A stretch of DNA of 64,000 nucleotides, taken from Citrobacter enshiensis (GTDB taxonomy: Bacteria; Pseudomonadota; Gammaproteobacteria; Enterobacterales; Enterobacteriaceae). Shown piece by piece: positions 49,960 through 62,208 of the stretch; the first letter of the stretch is position 1, and each line of letters opens with the position of its first letter. The notes under the pieces are model-generated. The model saw only the letters and a list, made by a program, of their open reading frames with translations, was not told the origin of the DNA and made no database searches. The DNA lies in the NCBI RefSeq assembly GCF_029338175.1, contig NZ_CP119862.1, positions 2,046,001 to 2,110,000 of the forward strand, read 5' to 3'. Made by a program: the position numbers and the translations under genes.

Positions 49960-51427
49960 TTATTCGTCTTTCTGGCCTGGATGCTGGCGACCGAAAATAA
50001 CCTCCATGCGCGCACCACCCAGCAGACTGTCGTTGGCGATAATTTGCCCGTCATATTGCTCGGTAATTTCACGTGCTACCGCCAGTCCGACGCCTTGCCC
50101 GGGTCGCAGGGTATCAACACGCTGGCCACGATCAAAGACCAGCGCGCGCTTACTGTGCGGGATCCCCGGTCCGTCATCCTCAACCAAAATATGCAGATGA
50201 TCGTCGGTCTGACGGGCGGAGATTTCGACGAACTCAAGGCAGTATTTACAGGCATTATCCAGCACGTTGCCCATCACTTCGACAAAGTCGTTCTGTTCAC
50301 CGACAAAACTGATTTCTGGCGAGATATCGAGACTGATATTGACCCCTTTACGCTGGTAAACCTTATTCAGGGCAGAGGTCAGATTATCGAGGAGCGGTGC
50401 GACAGGATGCAGTTCGCGGCTGAGCAAAACACCGCTGCCGCGCATGCTGGCGCGGTGCAGGTAATAACCGATCTGTTGCGAAATACGGCTGATTTGTTCC
50501 AGCAATCACCGGTTCGGCTTCGTTAACGCTCATCTTTTCGCTGCGCAGGGAACGCAGTGTACTTTGCAGCACCGCCAGCGGGGTTTTCAGGCTGTGTGTG
50601 AGGTCGGTCAGGGTCGTGCGATATTTGTCGTAACGTTCGCGCTCACTTTTCAGCAGTCGGTTGAGGTTACGCACAAGGCTGGTTAGTTCGCGCGTCGTTT
50701 CAGGGTTAAGCATTTCGCGGTGATGATCTTCCAGCTCACGCACTTCTCGCGCCAGCGCCTCAATAGGGCGCAGGCTCCACCAGGCGGCGACCCAGAGCAG
50801 GGGAATCACTAACAGCAGGTTGGCAGCCAGCAACATAGATAAACCAACTCCACACCATATAAGAGCGTTTTCAGCTCTATTGGAATAGTATCAACAACGA
50901 CGATAGTGAGCTGCGGCATGCGCGCGGTAGCAGGGTAAACATTCACTGCCACCGAGTGGGTCATTTCAGCATCGTCGTCATCCTCCCGCACTTCTTTAAG
51001 TTGCTGCTGGACAGAATGATCGTCACTCAGCAATGCGCTGGTGGCGTCCGACATTGGCCTCAATTTCGTGGAAGCCATTGGTTTTCAGCCAGTCAGCGTG
51101 AACCCGTTTGACCAGCCATGGCACGTCGCGCTGCGCCCATAACAGTTTACCGTTCTCGTCATAAATCAACGACATGGTTGGGCTTTGCATATCGAGATGT
51201 TCAGGGAGTTCTACCTGAAGTTTGTCGTTTTCCCATTTTGCGAGGGTATAGAAAAGATTGCTTTCGCCGCGCAGCAGGCGGAAGGTTGTCTTATCGAAGC
51301 TCACGCTGTAACCGACCAGCGCCACCATGCCGTAAGCCAGGGAAAGGACCAGCACAACGCCCGCCGTCGCCAGTAAAAAACGGACCCGCAGCGACAGGGG
51401 AAAAAAGTGACGCAGTAATTTATTCAT
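49960..51427 (-). CDS. phoQ: Sensor histidine kinase PhoQ, frameshifted
   Basis: Membrane sensor for low Mg2+, acidic pH and cationic peptides. It starts [20 protein letters not shown] at 51427. Two membrane helices flank a periplasmic sensor with the acidic patch [19 protein letters not shown] region ([20 protein letters not shown]) is followed by the phosphoacceptor [15 protein letters not shown] and the ATPase boxes [14 protein letters not shown] and [12 protein letters not shown]. Frame breaks lie near 51060, 50850 and 50510. The start overlaps the phoP stop by one base. About 487 residues. Confidence 0.96.
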
Positions 51428-52100
51428 TAGCGCAGTTCGAAAAGATATCCCTGACCACGCACGGTGGTGATCACGTCGGTTAGGGGTACTGGGCCTGGAT
51501 TTTTTTGCGCAGACGCCCCATGAGTACATCGATAGTATGACTTTCGCGGAGTTCGGCATCCGGATAAAGCTGCAGCATCAAAGAATCTTTACTGACGACT
51601 TTGCCGCTATTGCGGATCAGCGTTTCCATAATGGTGTACTCAAACGCCGTCAGTTTAATCACTTCGTCATTGACCGACAGCTCGCGGCGGGAGAGATCGA
51701 CCTGGAAAGGGGGGAGTGAAATGACCTGGGACGCCAGGCCGCTGTTGCGGCGCATCAATGCCTGCATACGCGCCATCACCTCTTCAATATGAAAGGGTTT
51801 GGTCACGTAGTCGTCAGCCCCGGCACTGAGCACTTCGACTTTGTCCTGCCAGCCTTCACGCGCGGTTAATACGAGGACGGGCAGAGAAACCTCACTGCTG
51901 CGCCAGCGGCGGATAAGAGAAAGCCCATCTTCGTCCGGGAGACCTAAATCGACAATCGCAATATCAGGCAGATGTTCGTTAAGGTAATAATCGGCTTCCT
52001 TTGCGTCTTCTGCGTCATCCACCTGGTGCCCTAAATCCTGCAGTTGAACCTTCAGGTGGTGGCGTAACAATGCATTATCCTCAACAACCAGTACGCGCAT
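51427..52100 (-). CDS. phoP: Response regulator PhoP, 3' frameshift
   Basis: OmpR-family regulator paired with PhoQ. Receiver acids are in [10 protein letters not shown], the phosphoacceptor is Asp51 in [12 protein letters not shown], and the Lys is in DYVTKPFH. The C-terminal winged helix includes [20 protein letters not shown]. Two extra bases near 51483-51488 stop the literal frame at AQYP; corrected, it continues [16 protein letters not shown] to the TAA at 51427-51429, giving 223 residues. It autoregulates through the PhoP box upstream. Confidence 0.96.
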
Positions 52101-52161
52101 TCTCTTTTCTCCCTAAGTAAATGGTATGAATAGTCTAACGCTGATTATGTTGTTGTGGGGA

Positions 52162-52178
52162 TAAACATTTAGTAAACC
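52162..52178 (-). promoter_or_regulatory. PhoP box and promoter of phoPQ
   Basis: On the minus strand GGTTTA-CTAAA-TGTTTA is an exact (T/G)GTTTA-N5-(T/G)GTTTA direct repeat. Twelve bases after it lies a CATAAT -10 (52149-52144), the spacing of PhoP-activated promoters that lack a -35. Confidence 0.92.
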
Positions 52179-52191
52179 GGGGAGTGGGAAG

Positions 52192-52264
52192 TGCCGGATG
52201 GCGGCGCGAGCGCCTTATCCGGCCTACGCGATCGTAGGCCCGGTAAGCGTTAGCGCCACCGGGC
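52192..52264. repeat. REP/BIME element between phoP promoter and purB
   Basis: Two REP palindromes: TGCCGGATGG...TTATCCGGC and GGCCCGGTAAGC...CCACCGGGC. Confidence 0.85.
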
Positions 52265-52271
52265 AAGGTAT

Positions 52272-53647
<1,376 letters not shown>

Positions 53648-54289
53648 TCATAACTCCGGGGTTAAATGAGCAAGAATTTGTTTGGCCTGAGTGGTCAGAC
53701 GATTGCGAGAAAACATGAGTTGCAGACGGCCTCCGCCAACCTGATGCCAGAGCACGGCTGCACGGATACCTGCAAGGAGAGAGGCGCGAACTTTTGCCTG
53801 AACCTGAGGACTTTGCAGAACAGCAGGAGAACCGGTCACCTGAATGCGCGGCCCCAGAGGGCTAATGACGTCAACATAGATGCCCGCCATGGCGCTCATC
53901 AGCGTTTCCGACTGCAAATCAAAATGGTCGAGCTGGCGCTGTAAACCGTTAATTCGTTCACCCAGCGTATCCATCGCCCCTTTTGCTGCCGACAGTTTGC
54001 GCTCCAGCACCATCAGGCTCAGGGTGTAACGGGTGAGTTCTGCGTTTAAGCCCTGACGGCTGCTGGCGTTGAGCACGCCGAGCAGGGTCTCCAGTCCGAG
54101 GCGCAGATTGGCCTCGCTGCCACCGAACACGCCCAGCGTTGAGCTGGGGTTCATATCGATGACGCTGTTCAGTGAAACGTGTAGCGCATCGGCATCACAG
54201 TGTCCCTGGTGCGCCAGTTCTTGCACCAGGCGTGCCGACTGGCAAATACCGGCCAGCGCGAGGGTGATGTCATAAAAATTCTTTGCCAC
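53648..54289 (-). CDS. hflD: HflD, modulator of CII lysogeny factor
   Basis: A peripheral inner-membrane helical protein that in E. coli binds phage lambda CII and favours lytic growth. Intact, 213 residues from the GTG at 54289 ([20 protein letters not shown]), with AAGGAAG eight bases before. It ends [15 protein letters not shown]. It lies between mnmA and purB, as in E. coli. A lambdoid remnant elsewhere in the window is a loose functional link only. Confidence 0.94.
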   Translation of the reverse strand: MAKNFYDITLALAGICQSARLVQELAHQGHCDADALHVSLNSVIDMNPSSTLGVFGGSEANLRLGLETLLGVLNASSRQGLNAELTRYTLSLMVLERKLSAAKGAMDTLGERINGLQRQLDHFDLQSETLMSAMAGIYVDVISPLGPRIQVTGSPAVLQSPQVQAKVRASLLAGIRAAVLWHQVGGGRLQLMFSRNRLTTQAKQILAHLTPEL

Positions 54290-54324
54290 GATCACTGCTT
54301 CCTTGTATCAGTCTAAGAGAATAA

Positions 54325-55441
<1,117 letters not shown>

Positions 55442-55494
55442 TGGAATACTCACGACATTGAACTTCAAGGCGGCATATTCTATCACGCAGCCAT

Positions 55495-55956
55495 TTACTT
55501 GACACCCTCTGTAAACGGCCAGTTAAATTCACCGATCATCGCCAGTGGATAACGTTGCCCGCTCTGGTAACAGCGCACACTCTCGGCAACCAGCGGAGAA
55601 CGCAGGTTTGGCGCATTGAGTATCTCTTGTGCGCTCACCCAGTGGCAGCAATCTATATCGCTGTCATGGGGTTCGGTATCGCACATATTGGCAAGCTCAA
55701 TGCAAAACAGAAAACGTAAGAACGGCGTTTTATCGGGGGCTATCCACTGGTGCATACGAATAAAGTGCTGAGGCTGCGCGCTGATGCCGGTCTCTTCCCA
55801 CAGTTCACGCGCAACGGCTTCTGCTAATGTCTCATCCGCTTCCAGATGTCCGGCGGGCTGGTTCCATAGCGCTTTGCCGTTGATGGTTTCCTCAACGACT
55901 AAAAATTTGTTCTCTGCATGCACAATGCAGGCAACGGTGACGTGCGGTTTAAACAT
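55495..55956 (-). CDS. nudJ: Nudix phosphatase NudJ (YmfB)
   Basis: A Nudix enzyme that acts on HMP-PP, thiamine-PP and nucleoside tri- and diphosphates. Intact, 153 residues ([20 protein letters not shown]). The Nudix box reads [20 protein letters not shown] plus TGI. It ends [11 protein letters not shown]. Upstream of mnmA on the same strand, as in E. coli, but here preceded by an extra secreted-protein gene. Confidence 0.94.
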   Translation of the reverse strand: MFKPHVTVACIVHAENKFLVVEETINGKALWNQPAGHLEADETLAEAVARELWEETGISAQPQHFIRMHQWIAPDKTPFLRFLFCIELANMCDTEPHDSDIDCCHWVSAQEILNAPNLRSPLVAESVRCYQSGQRYPLAMIGEFNWPFTEGVK

Positions 55957-55967
55957 CGGTGACCTCT

Positions 55968-56891
55968 TTATTCTTCTTCAAATCCTTCAGCGACATCTGG
56001 CCAGCTAATCTCGCCGCTGGTCTTATCAATACTAATGTAGGCCGTTGGAGGGGAGGTTGCTGGATCGGCGCCCCCACGGCACAACGCGGCCTGGTGGTCT
56101 TCGCGCACGATAATCTCGATGGCCTTTTTAGCGTTCCAGCTCTCATAAAAGATACATTGATAGTCGTGACGCAAATTGAGCGTGGCAATCCGTGTCGCCT
56201 TGTCCGTAGATAACGGATTGATATCATCGCGATAACGATCACCGCTGTTGACAGGCTGCAGCTGCGATTTTTTTAACCAGCCGCGCACGATGCGGCGATC
56301 GACGGTGTAATACGTCACTTCAAGAAAATCATCTTCTGATTGTTCTTGTGCGGAAACAACGTCGCCGGGGATCAGGAATAGGGAGGTACTGCGACACTGT
56401 TCATCCGGCATCGTATAAAAAGAGGCGCGTCCGCTACCCTGAACCCGGTAATGGTTATCCTTCGCCGGTGCGTTCCTGATTCGCCCGGGCATTGCTTTAT
56501 TCGCCCACTGTTGACAGGTTTCATTTACAGGCAAGGGATTCGCCACGGGAGCCAGACCTTCTGCGGTGACCCATCCGGTCGCAAACAAGCCTTTAGCATC
56601 ACGATAACGGACGTAGCGGAAAGTCTGGATGGGGGCATCTTTTGATTGCGCGATTCGCTGGCTTCTCAGGACTTCCACCGTGTCGCCGTTGATCAAATGG
56701 GCGGGGAGTCGGCACTCCTCGTGCGGCGCAGAATAGAAATGCAGTCGAGAGTTCGTTTTCACCTCGGCGGTTTCATAAAGATATTCCGCCGCACCTGCGC
56801 TATCGCCCGCAATGGCTTCGCAGTCCTGCTTTGCAACGCAAAATGGCGATACTGCTGATAACACTAACGCGGCGATAACACGGGTATCCAT
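55968..56891 (-). CDS. Secreted protein with two SH3-like repeats, unrecognised
   Basis: I do not recognise this gene; E. coli has nothing between nudJ and rluE. From 56891 the protein is 307 residues with a signal peptide [20 protein letters not shown]. Two related segments follow: [20 protein letters not shown]...GDTVEVL...FATGWV (residues about 48-108) and [20 protein letters not shown]...GDVV...IVRGWL (about 152-207). This is the pattern of bacterial SH3 domains, each with one conserved Cys-Arg. The C-terminal third is unrelated and ends acidic (DVAEGFEEE). It is probably periplasmic. It starts 38 bases after the rluE stop. Confidence 0.72.
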   Translation of the reverse strand: MDTRVIAALVLSAVSPFCVAKQDCEAIAGDSAGAAEYLYETAEVKTNSRLHFYSAPHEECRLPAHLINGDTVEVLRSQRIAQSKDAPIQTFRYVRYRDAKGLFATGWVTAEGLAPVANPLPVNETCQQWANKAMPGRIRNAPAKDNHYRVQGSGRASFYTMPDEQCRSTSLFLIPGDVVSAQEQSEDDFLEVTYYTVDRRIVRGWLKKSQLQPVNSGDRYRDDINPLSTDKATRIATLNLRHDYQCIFYESWNAKKAIEIIVREDHQAALCRGGADPATSPPTAYISIDKTSGEISWPDVAEGFEEE

Positions 56892-56929
56892 AATTCTTCT
56901 TCCATGATGATGTTGGGTAATGTGCTTCG

Positions 56930-57595
56930 TCAGACACTTTGCGACGACGGATGTTCCCGCCATTCGCCGTTCGCCAGTCCGTCGAGCGTATAGTCGCCCA
57001 TAGCGTAGCGGATCAACCGCAGCGTCGGATGCCCGACATGGGCGGTCATTCGGCGAACCTGGCGATTACGCCCTTCATATAACGTGATTTTAAGCCAGGT
57101 GGTAGGAATGTTTTTGCGTTCGCGAATCGGCGGGTTTCTTGGCCACAGCCACTCCGGTTCAGCCACAATATCCACCCCTGCGGGTAGGGTAGGACCATCA
57201 TTCAGCGTGATGCCGTTACGCAGGGCGTTCAGCGCTTCACTGTCTGGCTCCCCCTCAACCTGCACATAATAAATTTTGCCGGTACGTTTGCCTGGCTGCG
57301 TGAGTCGTGCCTGCAATGCACCGTCGTTGGTGAGCACCAGAAGCCCTTCGCTGTCCCTGTCGAGACGGCCAGCGGCATAGACACCCTGCACGGGAATAAA
57401 ATCTTTCAACGTGCTGCGGCCCGCTTCATCGGTAAATTGCGGCAAAACATCGTAAGGTTTATTGAACAAAACCACGCGTTTTGGCTGGTTTTCTTTGCGC
57501 TGCCTGGTGGTTTGTCGTGAGCTGAATCGCTCAAGGCGGTGATTTCTAAAAGATGTTTTTTGCATGGTATTTTCAGGCCTTATCAATTGACGCAT
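56930..57595 (-). CDS. rluE: 23S rRNA pseudouridine-2457 synthase RluE
   Basis: An RsuA-family pseudouridine synthase for position 2457 of 23S rRNA. Intact, 221 residues from 57595; an internal ATG at 57565 ([20 protein letters not shown]) is an alternative start. The catalytic Asp lies in [20 protein letters not shown]. Other family motifs are [20 protein letters not shown] and [17 protein letters not shown]. Divergent from icd across about 170 bases, as in E. coli. Confidence 0.94.
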   Translation of the reverse strand: MRQLIRPENTMQKTSFRNHRLERFSSRQTTRQRKENQPKRVVLFNKPYDVLPQFTDEAGRSTLKDFIPVQGVYAAGRLDRDSEGLLVLTNDGALQARLTQPGKRTGKIYYVQVEGEPDSEALNALRNGITLNDGPTLPAGVDIVAEPEWLWPRNPPIRERKNIPTTWLKITLYEGRNRQVRRMTAHVGHPTLRLIRYAMGDYTLDGLANGEWREHPSSQSV

Positions 57596-57766
57596 TATAG
57601 CCTAATAACGAGTGTCTTTCATGGCGACAAACAATAGGGTAGTATTGACACGCTCATTACAAAACATTAACAAAAAATTGCTCTAACGCATCCGTGTAGC
57701 AGGACGCAATTGCACATGCAGCGTGATGACAGACGAGCAAACCAGAAGCGCTCGAAGGAGAGGTGA

Positions 57767-59036
57767 ATGGAAAGTAAAGTAGTTGTTCCGGCTGAAGGCA
57801 AAAAGATCACCCTGCAAAACGGCAAACTGAACGTGCCGCACAATCCGATTATCCCATTCATTGAAGGCGACGGCATCGGTGTTGATGTAACCCCTCCGAT
57901 GATCAATAGTTGTGAATGGCTGCAGTCGAGAAAGCCTATAAAGGGAGAGCGTAAAATCTCCTGGATGGAAATCTACACCCGTTGTAGAAATCCACCCAGG
58001 TTTACGGTCAAGGACGTCTGGGCTGCGACTGAGAACCCTGGATCTGATTCGTGATTACCGCGTCGCCATTAAAGGTCCCCTGACGACCCCGGTCGGTGGC
58101 GGTATTCGCTTCTCTGAACGTTAGCAGGGCTGCGTCAGGAACTTGACCTGTACGTCTGTCTGCGCCCGGTTCGTTATTATCAGGGCACCCCAAGCCCGGT
58201 TAAACATCCTGAACTGACCGACATGGTCATCTTCCGTGAAAACTCTGAAGACATCTACGCGGGTATCGAATGGAAAGCTGACTCTGCTGATGCAGAGAAA
58301 GTGATTAAATTCCTGCGTGAAGAGATGGGCGTGAAGAAAATTCGCTTCCCGGAACATTGTGGCATTGGTATCAAACCGTGCTCCGAAGAAGGAACGAAAC
58401 GTCTGGTGCGTGCGGCGATTGAATACGCAATCACTAACGATCGCGATTCTCTGACCCTGGTGCACAAAGGCAACATCATGAAGTTCACGAAGGCGCGTTC
58501 AAGAGGGCTGGGGTTACCAGTTAGCGCGTGAAGAGTTCGGCGGCGAACTGATCGATGGCGGCCCGTGGGTTAAAATCAAGAACCCGAACACCGGCAAAGA
58601 GATCGTGGTTAAAGGACGTGATCGCCCGATGCGTTCCTGCAGCAGATCCTGCTGCGTTCCGGCTGAGTATGACGTTATCGCGTGTATGAACCTGAACGGT
58701 GACTACATCTCCGATGCTTCTGGCCGCTCAGGTTGGCGGTATTGGTATCGCGGCCGGGGGGCAAACAATCGGTGACGAATGTGCACTGTTTGAAGCTACC
58801 CACGGTACTGCACCGAAATATGCAGGTCAGGATAAAGTGAACCCGGGTTCAATTATTCTGTCTGCCGAGATGATGCTGCGCCACATGGGTTGGACCGAAG
58901 CGGCTGATTAATTGTTAAGAGGTATGGAAGGCGCGATCAACGCCAAGACCGTAACTTACGATTTCGAACGTCTGATGGACGGCGCTAAGCTGCTGAAATG
59001 TAGCGAGTTTGGTGACGCGATCATCGAAAACATGTA
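57767..59036 (+). CDS. icd: Isocitrate dehydrogenase Icd, heavily frameshifted
   Basis: NADP-dependent TCA-cycle enzyme. Starts [20 protein letters not shown] at 57767 after GGAGAGG. Recognisable segments in order include [20 protein letters not shown] (with the regulatory-Ser loop region), [52 protein letters not shown] and [20 protein letters not shown], ending IIENM at 59036. The span is 1270 bases against 1251 expected, so about 19 net inserted bases, the densest error zone in the window. Its 3' end is a known prophage attachment target (e14, phage 21). A real pseudogene is unlikely but possible. Confidence 0.93.
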
Positions 59037-59060
59037 ATTTCTGCATGTGTTAAAAACTGT

Positions 59061-59092
59061 AACGGGCGTATAACACGCCCGTTGTTTTTTGT
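59061..59092 (+). terminator. Rho-independent terminator of icd
   Basis: AACGGGCG (59061-59068) pairs with CGCCCGTT (59076-59083), followed by GT6. Confidence 0.9.
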
Positions 59093-59105
59093 TAGTCTGC
59101 TAACG

Positions 59106-59165
59106 GTTATCAAAATTTTATCAAAACAGAGTTATCAAAACCCCCCTAGTAGTTTTGGGGGGGCA
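59106..59165. repeat. Three TATCAAAA repeats and a C6/G7 palindrome after icd
   Basis: TATCAAAA occurs three times within about 35 bases (TTATCAAAATTTTATCAAAA and then GTTATCAAAA). It is followed by AAAACCCCCC and, ten bases on, TTTTGGGGGGG, which can pair. The stretch stands at the start of the accessory region; a role in recombinase binding is inference. Confidence 0.6.
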
Positions 59166-59352
59166 GACGGTAGTTCTATCGTTAGGTTTCAACTAGGCAT
59201 ACCATAGCTTTTTATGATTAAAGCTTGGGACACTCGTTGATGAGTGAGGTCTTTACGTGCCTTTAAACTAAGATCGCGTTAATAAACGTTGGAGACGATT
59301 CTCATCAAAGCACTTAAGGATTTAAACTCCGAAAGTGCCTCTCATTATTTTT

Positions 59353-59867
59353 TTACAAAACAAGTTTAATTGTTATGCCGGAGTTAGGGCCAGTGAGGTA
59401 CGCCTAATGCCGTATCTACGCCAGGGTTATTACGTAAATCTTCAAGAATTGCTTCCGGTCGGAATTTTTTCCCAATTATAGCTTGAGATTCAGCGCGAGG
59501 GTTTTCTGAATGTCTTGCTCGATAAGCTTCAACGAATTCAATTCCTTCTGCTTTTGCTCGCGCACTTAGTCCTCGGGCATATAAACGATTGAATTCTCCT
59601 CCAGCTAAAGTTTGAGCAGCATTGTGGGGGACTTTAGCCTGTATCATCTCAGTGCTATTAGGCTTTCTTCGGGGATAATGGGTAGCAAGCAACCCTCTAT
59701 TTAAGATTTCTTGCTCAAGCCAGGCATCATCATTTTGAGATGCTTCTTCTAACAAAGATGGCCATACAGACTTTTCCTTGAGAAGTGAGAAAGTTACTCA
59801 AATAAAAACTATCGTTTTCTTGGTCAAACTTAATTTCTTTAAGCATGAATTTTTTGGTTGCAATCAT
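59353..59867 (-). CDS. Unrecognised protein ending VPTGPNSGITIKLVL (frameshifted)
   Basis: The literal frame (59384-59755) lacks a proper start. Removing one inserted base near 59775 joins it to MIATKKFMLKEIKFDQENDS starting at 59867. Removing another near 59393 restores an ending that reads LGVP, then TGPNSGITIKLVL, with a TAA at 59353. The result is about 170 residues. A conserved-looking core reads NRLYARGLSARAKAEGIEFV then EAYRARHSENPRAES. I cannot assign a family. Acid/base-rich and soluble, with no signal peptide. Codon use and AT content match the accessory region. Confidence 0.5.
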
Positions 59868-60476
59868 ACTAAATCAATATAATTCTAAAGACATAAAAAC
59901 CTCAGCCTATATGTAGAACATAAAAAGAAACTCTAATTAGTGAGTTTGACGGTAAATCATGTTAAGCAACCATCTCTTTTGATGCAAAGGAAAAATTTAT
60001 ATTTTTTATTATCCCCTGAAGTCCGCTGCTCTAGCCCTACTCATTAAAATAGAGTTTATATAACGTCATGTTTTATCAGTTATGGAGCACTGCAAACGAA
60101 CATCGCTCACGCTTGATTTCAACTGAGAGGTGAAATACGTTGTCTGGTGACCTATGACCCAGTCTTACAAGCCAGAATGACTTTGGCCTTACTCATGCCC
60201 TTACTGATTCTTTGCTGCTACTCTACACCCCCCCTAAAATTGGTGGGATTCTGCGTCAATCAGCCCCTCTTTAAATTTACGTGCCATAATGCCAAAATTC
60301 ATTGGTGTGTATCGGTAATTTTTGGAAAAATCAAAAACGGACTAAAACATTACCGTAATCCTGATGCTGGCAAAGTGTACTGTCAACAGTTGCGTGTTTA
60401 CTAAGCAATTTTTGATTTTGGAGAATTTGTGAACGTTAGTGGCTTTTTTCTTTTTAAATTCTTAAGGAGAATAGGA
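59868..60476. other. AT-rich stretch upstream of the receiver/kinase pair
   Basis: About 610 bases. It contains a short inverted repeat AAACTC-N8-GAGTTT near 59929-59950 and a plus-strand frame (60147-60404) rich in Cys and hydrophobics that does not look like a gene. It probably holds the promoter of the downstream pair; no convincing -35/-10 pair was found by eye. Confidence 0.5.
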
Positions 60477-61151
60477 ATGTTTAACAGAAAAAAAAAGGAT
60501 GTAGTACATAAACTTAGTGATATAGCTGTAACTGTAAAAAATAATGACTCTCTTAGAAGGAACTGCGACATTGCGGTGATTGACGATCAGTCATTTCTAA
60601 GTGCGGAAAAGTTAAAGGTTGCAGGTTTTTCAATACACGAAGTCGGTGATATTGATAATTTAAAAAAAATAGAATCGTATCCTATAGTTGTTTGTGACAT
60701 AGAAGGAGTCGGTAAAGCTTTCGGTGCTAAAGCTGAAGGGGCGTTTGTTGTTAGCGAAATAAGGAAAAGATATCCAGATAAGTACATTATAGCTTACAGC
60801 ACAAAGTCCTTTGAATTTTCCTATCAGTCTTATATAAACAAAGCTGACATTGCAATGCCAAAGGTTAGTTCTGTAGAACAATGGACAGAGGTATTAGATC
60901 GGGCTATAGCTATAGTTTCTGATCCTAAAACAAGATGGGTAAGAATAAGGCAAAAACTCATTGATTCTAATGTTGAGCTTTATGATGTCTTTAAGTTGGA
61001 GCAAGCTTATATATTGTCAATTCTGAAAAAAAATGATTCCTTGTTAACTGATGCAAATCAGTCAAGTGGATTGGATAGCTCAACTAAAGATATTATAAGC
61101 ATATTCGTAACGACGTCTTTGCGAGAGATAATAAAAAGCATAAAGGATTGA
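60477..61151 (+). CDS. Atypical response-regulator protein: receiver domain plus unassigned helical domain
   Basis: 224 residues from the ATG at 60477, chosen because AAGGAG lies seven bases before it; an upstream GTG at 60429 is in frame but has no such site. The receiver acids are Asp36-Asp37 (DIAVIDDQ), the phosphoacceptor position is Asp74 (IVVCDIEGVG), the switch residue is Ser108/Thr109 (IIAYSTKS), and Lys129 (AMPKVSS) completes the set. The loop after Asp74 is longer than in CheY-type receivers. The last 80 or so residues are predicted helical, with no recognisable DNA-binding motif. One base separates it from the kinase gene. G+C is far below that of the core genome. Confidence 0.75.
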   Translation: MFNRKKKDVVHKLSDIAVTVKNNDSLRRNCDIAVIDDQSFLSAEKLKVAGFSIHEVGDIDNLKKIESYPIVVCDIEGVGKAFGAKAEGAFVVSEIRKRYPDKYIIAYSTKSFEFSYQSYINKADIAMPKVSSVEQWTEVLDRAIAIVSDPKTRWVRIRQKLIDSNVELYDVFKLEQAYILSILKKNDSLLTDANQSSGLDSSTKDIISIFVTTSLREIIKSIKD

Positions 61152-61152
61152 C

Positions 61153-61983
61153 ATGGCTGGGATTAACTATAATAGAATTGAAAGATTAAAAGAGTCTTTC
61201 AAGAGGGAAGTTGAAAACTTTCATAAAGAAAAATCAGTTGAAATTGATTTTCTAAATAATAAAGTTGAAGATTTATCACGTAAAGTTCTAATTCTTGAAG
61301 AATTGAAACATGATATTGGAAGGCTAGCTATGGAGTCACTGTCTTTCTCAGAGGATCTAAATAATCTTATATCTAGGGGAGAAACTAAAGAGAGGATAGA
61401 AAATGCAGCATTAACAATACATCATTCACTCACTATGGTTTCTCCTAGAATTGTATACAGTGATATGGAATTAGCTAATGGACAAGTTGGTAATGGTGCT
61501 AAGTTTAATGCTGTAGTGTATAAAAAATTCGATAAGGCAAGGAAAATATTAAAAAGTAAATGTTATAAAAAAAAGGTAGATTTACAGTTCAATGGTAACT
61601 CCACCTTTACAATAAGAGCTATGAACTCATTCGATATAGTTCCATTTTTAATATTGGATAACGCTATAAAATATTCACCCAAAGATAATGAAATAAATGT
61701 ATATTTTGACTCCCTAGACGGTTCCCAGTCTAAACTAGATGTAGTTATCACATCCATTGGTCCTTTTGTTGATTCAAAAGATTTAATGCGCCTTACTGAT
61801 AGGGGGTTTAGATGTGATAATACATTAATAAAAAAAACAGAAGGACAAGGATTGGGTCTATATATAGTTAAAAATATATGCGCATACCATGGTGTTTCTA
61901 TCAGATTCAATTCTGAATACACGTGTGATATAAGTAATATAAAATATGGTGTTTTCACCGTCACCCTTTCATTTGAGATTTGA
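61153..61983 (+). CDS. Soluble histidine-kinase-like protein (coiled coil, His motif, HATPase_c)
   Basis: 276 residues, intact, no membrane segment or signal peptide. An N-terminal coiled coil (residues about 8-52) leads to ELKHDIGRLAME, in which His53 resembles a phosphoacceptor histidine. A helical stretch follows, then a GHKL ATPase: N box FLILDNAIKYSP (Asn170), G1-like VITSIGPF (residues 198-205), and G2 EGQGLGLYIVKNICAYHG (Gly231-235). The ribosome site AAAGGA lies inside the preceding gene, and the gap is one base, so the two are coupled. The partner is almost certainly the receiver protein. Signal and output are unknown. Confidence 0.78.
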   Translation: MAGINYNRIERLKESFKREVENFHKEKSVEIDFLNNKVEDLSRKVLILEELKHDIGRLAMESLSFSEDLNNLISRGETKERIENAALTIHHSLTMVSPRIVYSDMELANGQVGNGAKFNAVVYKKFDKARKILKSKCYKKKVDLQFNGNSTFTIRAMNSFDIVPFLILDNAIKYSPKDNEINVYFDSLDGSQSKLDVVITSIGPFVDSKDLMRLTDRGFRCDNTLIKKTEGQGLGLYIVKNICAYHGVSIRFNSEYTCDISNIKYGVFTVTLSFEI

Positions 61984-62007
61984 TTCTAATAAATCCGTTA
62001 ATTAATA

Positions 62008-62042
62008 GTGCCATCCATTTTTAAATCATATATGGATGGCTA
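62008..62042 (+). terminator. Hairpin after the receiver/kinase pair
   Basis: GCCATCCAT (62010-62018) pairs with ATGGATGGC (62032-62040). It is followed by TATTTCAATTTT rather than a pure T-run. Confidence 0.6.
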
Positions 62043-62208
62043 TTTCAATTTTATGGCATCTCATATATGAATTTCGTTAACTTTAAAAACTTATTGCATA
62101 CAGTTTTTTACTATATAAGTCAAAGGGCTGCTCCTTGCTCCAAGCGGACCGTTTGGATCTTTTTCATGTGTGTTGAGAAAATCAAGATGGCGGTGAAACG
62201 TTTAAATT

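Noticed and set aside
49780..50526. Plus-strand frame of 248 codons opposite phoQ and roxA
   Set aside because: Antisense shadow with no ribosome site or family features.
57767..59036. icd as a genuine pseudogene caused by prophage integration
   Set aside because: The breaks are scattered one-base indels along the whole gene, like those in essential genes elsewhere in the window; integration affects only the 3' end, which reads correctly to IIENM.
60147..60404. 85-codon plus-strand frame in the accessory region
   Set aside because: No ribosome site and an odd Cys-rich, low-complexity composition; probably chance in an AT-rich stretch.
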